DNA of 16,961 bases from Phycisphaerales bacterium (GTDB lineage: Bacteria; Planctomycetota; Phycisphaerae; Phycisphaerales; SM1A02): contig VERO01000019.1 of assembly GCA_018882625.1 (NCBI GenBank), forward strand, positions 1 to 16,961, read 5' to 3'. Every line of letters begins with the position of its first letter. Position 1 is the stretch's first letter. Below are positions 14,433 through 16,961 of the stretch, piece by piece. Position numbers and translations under genes: made by a program. The notes beneath the pieces were generated by a model that made no database searches, was not told where the DNA came from, and saw only the letters and a list, made by a program, of their open reading frames with translations.

Positions 14433-16351
14433 TGCCCGCACCGATGCCTGACTCGCGGCGCGTGCGCGCGTGGACTGGCGGGGTGCTCATCTGCGTCGGG
14501 GCGCTGCTTTCGCTCACCGTGCTGCGTGTGGCGCACCTCAAGCTGCTTCCGCCCCCCGAACTCGACTCCACGCTCGGTTCACGCACATCCACAACGAGGG
14601 AGCTCGCCTCGCGAGGGCGGATCCTGGACCGTCGCGGACGTGTCCTCGCGACCACGACAGTCGGACACAAGCTCTTTGCGGACCCCGCGCTCATCTGGGA
14701 GCGCGGCTGGACGCGCATCCGCGAGGGGATGGCACGGGATCCGGAGGCGGTCGTCTCGACCGACCCGTTCCAGGAGGTGTCCGGCGCGCTTGGTCAGGCG
14801 ATCGACATGCCAGCGGGCGCGATCCTCGAGCGTCTTCGCGGGAAGGCGGAGTCGCGCTACATCGTGCTGGATGCCGACCTGAGCGATCACGAGCTCGACG
14901 GCGTGCGCACGCTCGGCCTCGAGGGGGTCGGCACGGAGCAGAAGCTTGTGAGGCACTACCCGCATGCGCCGATCGGCTCGCAGCTCGTGGGCCGGACCAA
15001 CATCGACCAGCAAGGGCTGTCGGGCATGGAGCTGATGCAGGAGAGGGCGCTCGCCCCCGCGACCGGCAAGCTCACCTTCCTGCGCGACGCGAGACGCAAC
15101 GCGCTCCACATCGACGACGACGCGTACGTGCCCCCGCGACCTGGCCAGGACGTCAGGCTGACCATCGACCTCGTGATCCAGGAGATCGCGGAGCGGCGGC
15201 TCGCGAAGGCGGTGAGCCAGTACAACGCGGGCGGCGGGCGCATCGTGGTCGTGGATCCCCAGACAGGCGACGTGCTCGCGATGGCGGACATCCTCCGCAG
15301 GAGGTCCGGCTGGGCGGAGGTCACCGAGGACAAGGACCGCGCGAAGGATCCGGCGCTTGGCCGCAACCGCTGCGTCACGGACGCGTACGAGCCCGGCTCG
15401 ACATTCAAGCCGTTCGTCTGGGCGACGGCGACCGAGCTCGGCATCTACGACCCGTCGACCCGCCTGCCTACTCCCAAGGACGGCCCGTACCGCACCGCGT
15501 TCGGCCGCGCAATCCGCGACGTGCACTACTACGGCACGGTCGACTGGACGACGGTGCTCGTCAAGAGCCTCAACAGCGGCATGGCCATGGCGGGCGAGCG
15601 CATGAGCGTTGACCAGATGCGCGGCGCAGTCGTTGACCGGTTCGGCTTCGGCCACCGCACGGGCGTGGGCCTGCCGGGCGAGGAGGAGGGCCTGATCACG
15701 CCCGCAGACAAGTGGACCAAGTGGACGCAGACCTCCGTGGCGATGGGCCACGAGATCGGCGTGACTCCCGTGCAGATGGCGCGCGCGTTCAGCGCGTTCT
15801 GCACCGATGGGTCGATTCCCGCGCTTCGGCTCGTGCTTCCGCAGGACAGCGAGGGCTCGCCGAGCTCCCCTCCGCGCACGCCAGTGCTTCCGGAGCCAGT
15901 GGCGCTCGTCGCGCGCGAGGCGATGGAGCGTGTCCTCTCTGAAGGCACGGGACGCAAGGCCCAGAGCGCCACGTACCGCATGTTCGGCAAGTCCGGCACC
16001 GCGCAGCTCCCGAAGCCGAAGGGGCAGGGGCGCGGCTACTACGAGGACCGCTACGTGTCGAGCTTCGTGGCCGGCGCGCCGCTCCAGAATCCGCGCCTTG
16101 TCGTGCTGTGCGTGATCGACGATCCTGACCGCCGCAAGGGCCACTTCGGCGGTTCGATCGCCGGTCCGGTGGTGCGCGACGTGATGGACGAGTCGCTCAA
16201 CTACCTCGGGGTGAAGCCAGACCAGCTCGAGGAGCGCCGCAAGGGCATCCTCGCGACCGGCCAGGACCTTCCCGAGAACGCGGCAGCCCCCGTCGAGACG
16301 GTCCTCATGCTGAACGAGGATGACGCCGCCGCCGAGGAAGTCGCGCGCTGA
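14432..16351 (+). CDS. ftsI: FtsI/PBP2-type class B penicillin-binding protein (transpeptidase)
   Basis: This 639-residue septal peptidoglycan transpeptidase has an N-terminal membrane anchor (about residues 13-34), a dimerisation domain opening with RGRILDRRGRVLA, and a penicillin-binding domain. The active-site motifs are complete: Ser323-Thr-Phe-Lys326 within EPGSTFKPF, Ser379-Leu-Asn381, and Lys520-Ser-Gly-Thr523 in FGKSGTAQ. KSGT in place of the more common KTGT is also known in other class B enzymes. No PASTA domain follows; the C-terminus ends in an acidic tail. It cross-links stem peptides at the septum, working with an FtsW-type glycosyltransferase, which is not in the window. The ATG overlaps the ftsL-like stop, and GGAGG at 14424-14428 is only three bases upstream; ATG 14444 is the alternative start. 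The elongation-type PBP2 remains possible, but the neighbours favour FtsI. Confidence 0.88.
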   Translation: MPAPMPDSRRVRAWTGGVLICVGALLSLTVLRVAHLKLLPPPELDSTLGSRTSTTRELASRGRILDRRGRVLATTTVGHKLFADPALIWERGWTRIREGMARDPEAVVSTDPFQEVSGALGQAIDMPAGAILERLRGKAESRYIVLDADLSDHELDGVRTLGLEGVGTEQKLVRHYPHAPIGSQLVGRTNIDQQGLSGMELMQERALAPATGKLTFLRDARRNALHIDDDAYVPPRPGQDVRLTIDLVIQEIAERRLAKAVSQYNAGGGRIVVVDPQTGDVLAMADILRRRSGWAEVTEDKDRAKDPALGRNRCVTDAYEPGSTFKPFVWATATELGIYDPSTRLPTPKDGPYRTAFGRAIRDVHYYGTVDWTTVLVKSLNSGMAMAGERMSVDQMRGAVVDRFGFGHRTGVGLPGEEEGLITPADKWTKWTQTSVAMGHEIGVTPVQMARAFSAFCTDGSIPALRLVLPQDSEGSPSSPPRTPVLPEPVALVAREAMERVLSEGTGRKAQSATYRMFGKSGTAQLPKPKGQGRGYYEDRYVSSFVAGAPLQNPRLVVLCVIDDPDRRKGHFGGSIAGPVVRDVMDESLNYLGVKPDQLEERRKGILATGQDLPENAAAPVETVLMLNEDDAAAEEVAR

Positions 16352-16358
16352 CGCGCGC
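16343..16358. other. GC hairpin across the two convergent stop codons
   Basis: GCGCGC, a TGAC loop and a second GCGCGC form a six-pair perfect stem between the ftsI end and the lipoprotein gene end. The left arm and loop lie in the ftsI coding end, and only 7 bp separate the two genes. There is no T tract on either strand, so it does not qualify as an intrinsic terminator, but it is the only candidate structure at this convergent junction. Confidence 0.3.
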
Positions 16359-16913
16359 TCACGGCATCGGGATCGCGTCGGTCTCGGCCTTGGTGTACGG
16401 CATCATGCCGATCACCTCAAGGCGCGCGAAGGCCTGCTCGCCGATCGGCTGGGGAGCCTTGCCCTGCATGGCGCCCGCCTTGCCCGCCTTCTGCGCGGCA
16501 TCGAGCGCCTCCTGGGACTTCGCGGAGCGCACGATGGCAGGCTTCGCGATGCGCTCGAGCGACTTGCGCATCGGCGCCTGCCATGTGCCGTGGTCGCGGA
16601 TCATCGCGCTGATCGCCATGCAGGTGTCGAAACCGGCGCTGACCGCCTCGATGTAGGACCGCGACTGCGCAGCATCGAGCGACTCGCCGCGCGACATGCG
16701 CGCCTGGAGCAGCGCCTGCGCCTCGAACGAGTCCGCCAGCGCCTTCGAGAGGCTGTCCATCCTCGCAAGGTCGTCGGCGCTGGCCTGGCGCTTGCCGGCC
16801 TGGGCTTTCGCCTGCGCTGCCGCGTCGCCACCCGAACTCGAATCGCCGCATCCAGCCAGCGTGATGCAGGTGGCCGCGGCCGCAATCATCCGGGTCAGTG
16901 CGCGCATCGCCAT
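16359..16913 (-). CDS. Small lipoprotein of unknown function
   Basis: This protein has 184 residues from the ATG at 16913, read leftwards. It begins with a signal peptide ending in the lipobox LAGC (Cys22), then a short Gly/Ser/Asp-rich spacer, so it should be lipid-anchored on the outer side of the inner membrane or on the outer membrane. The rest is Ala-rich and predicted helical (QAKAQAGKRQASADDLARM; SLSKALADSFEAQALLQA), with one further Cys in FDTCMAISAM. I recognise no family. ATG 16907 would trim two residues, and a GTG at 16952 would add 13 residues without improving the signal peptide. Its start overlaps the stop of the partial gene at the window edge (TGATG), so it is probably the second gene of a leftward operon converging on ftsI. 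Confidence 0.7.
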   Translation of the reverse strand: MAMRALTRMIAAAATCITLAGCGDSSSGGDAAAQAKAQAGKRQASADDLARMDSLSKALADSFEAQALLQARMSRGESLDAAQSRSYIEAVSAGFDTCMAISAMIRDHGTWQAPMRKSLERIAKPAIVRSAKSQEALDAAQKAGKAGAMQGKAPQPIGEQAFARLEVIGMMPYTKAETDAIPMP

Positions 16914-16961
16914 CAGAGCCCCAGCAGCATCCGCTCGGGCTTCTCGCAGCACTCCTTGATG
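16913..16961 (-). CDS. 3' end of an unidentified gene (truncated by window edge)
   Basis: Reading leftwards from the edge, fifteen codons (IKECCEKPERMLLGL) run to a TGA at 16915-16913 that overlaps the lipoprotein ATG. The stop/start overlap is typical of coupled operon genes, and this is the main support; the fragment is too short to name. The Cys pair and charged helix are all that can be described. Confidence 0.45.
   Translation of the reverse strand, partial: IKECCEKPERMLLGL

Noticed and set aside
14579..16144. 521-codon minus-strand open frame opposite ftsI
   Set aside because: The plus-strand frame carries complete transpeptidase motifs; the antisense product shows only compositional bias.

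Overview
The window is a high-GC, almost gapless stretch of bacterial DNA. Eleven genes run left to right, and two genes at the right edge face the other way (one of them partial). Three things together suggest a planctomycete, probably of the Phycisphaerae type: an exosortase/EpsI/TPR module inside an exopolysaccharide locus, the C-terminal style of the export protein (a TYGFGFLLDRNF ending), and a short peptidoglycan-division set (rsmH, an ftsL-like gene, ftsI). This placement is an inference from gene content, not a database result.

Layout. Positions 1-1040: the 3' part of a Wza-like polysaccharide export gene, entering through a proline-alanine repeat. Positions 1146-7732: an exosortase, an EpsI-family partner and a 1592-residue membrane-anchored TPR protein. 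Positions 7752-10007: a Wzz/Wzc-like protein with a C-terminal BY-kinase-like ATPase domain whose nucleotide-binding motifs are degenerate. Positions 10000-11025: an NAD-dependent sugar-nucleotide epimerase/dehydratase. Positions 11022-12338: a WecA/MraY-family polyprenyl-phosphate sugar-phosphate transferase. Positions 12335-16351: rsmH, a membrane-anchored double-LysM protein, an FtsL-like bitopic protein and an FtsI-type transpeptidase. Positions 16359-16961 on the minus strand: a small lipoprotein, coupled to the 3' end of another gene that leaves the window.

How the genes may work together. The left two thirds looks like part of an envelope polysaccharide pathway: lipid-linked sugar initiation (WecA-like), sugar-nucleotide supply (epimerase), chain-length and export control (Wzc-like and Wza-like), and an exosortase system that would process and anchor surface proteins. 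The right third is the start of a dcw-like division cluster. The two parts join through a 4-bp stop/start overlap (GTGA) between the WecA-like gene and rsmH, and no mraZ lies between them, so polysaccharide synthesis and septal peptidoglycan synthesis may share transcripts. No flippase, polymerase, glycosyltransferase for chain extension, or exosortase substrate is visible; these would have to be encoded elsewhere.

No RNA genes, CRISPR arrays, insertion sequences or convincing terminators were seen. The most unusual points are the degenerate BY-kinase active site, the continuous polysaccharide-to-division gene run, the LysM protein placed between rsmH and ftsL, and the long PA repeat in the export protein.
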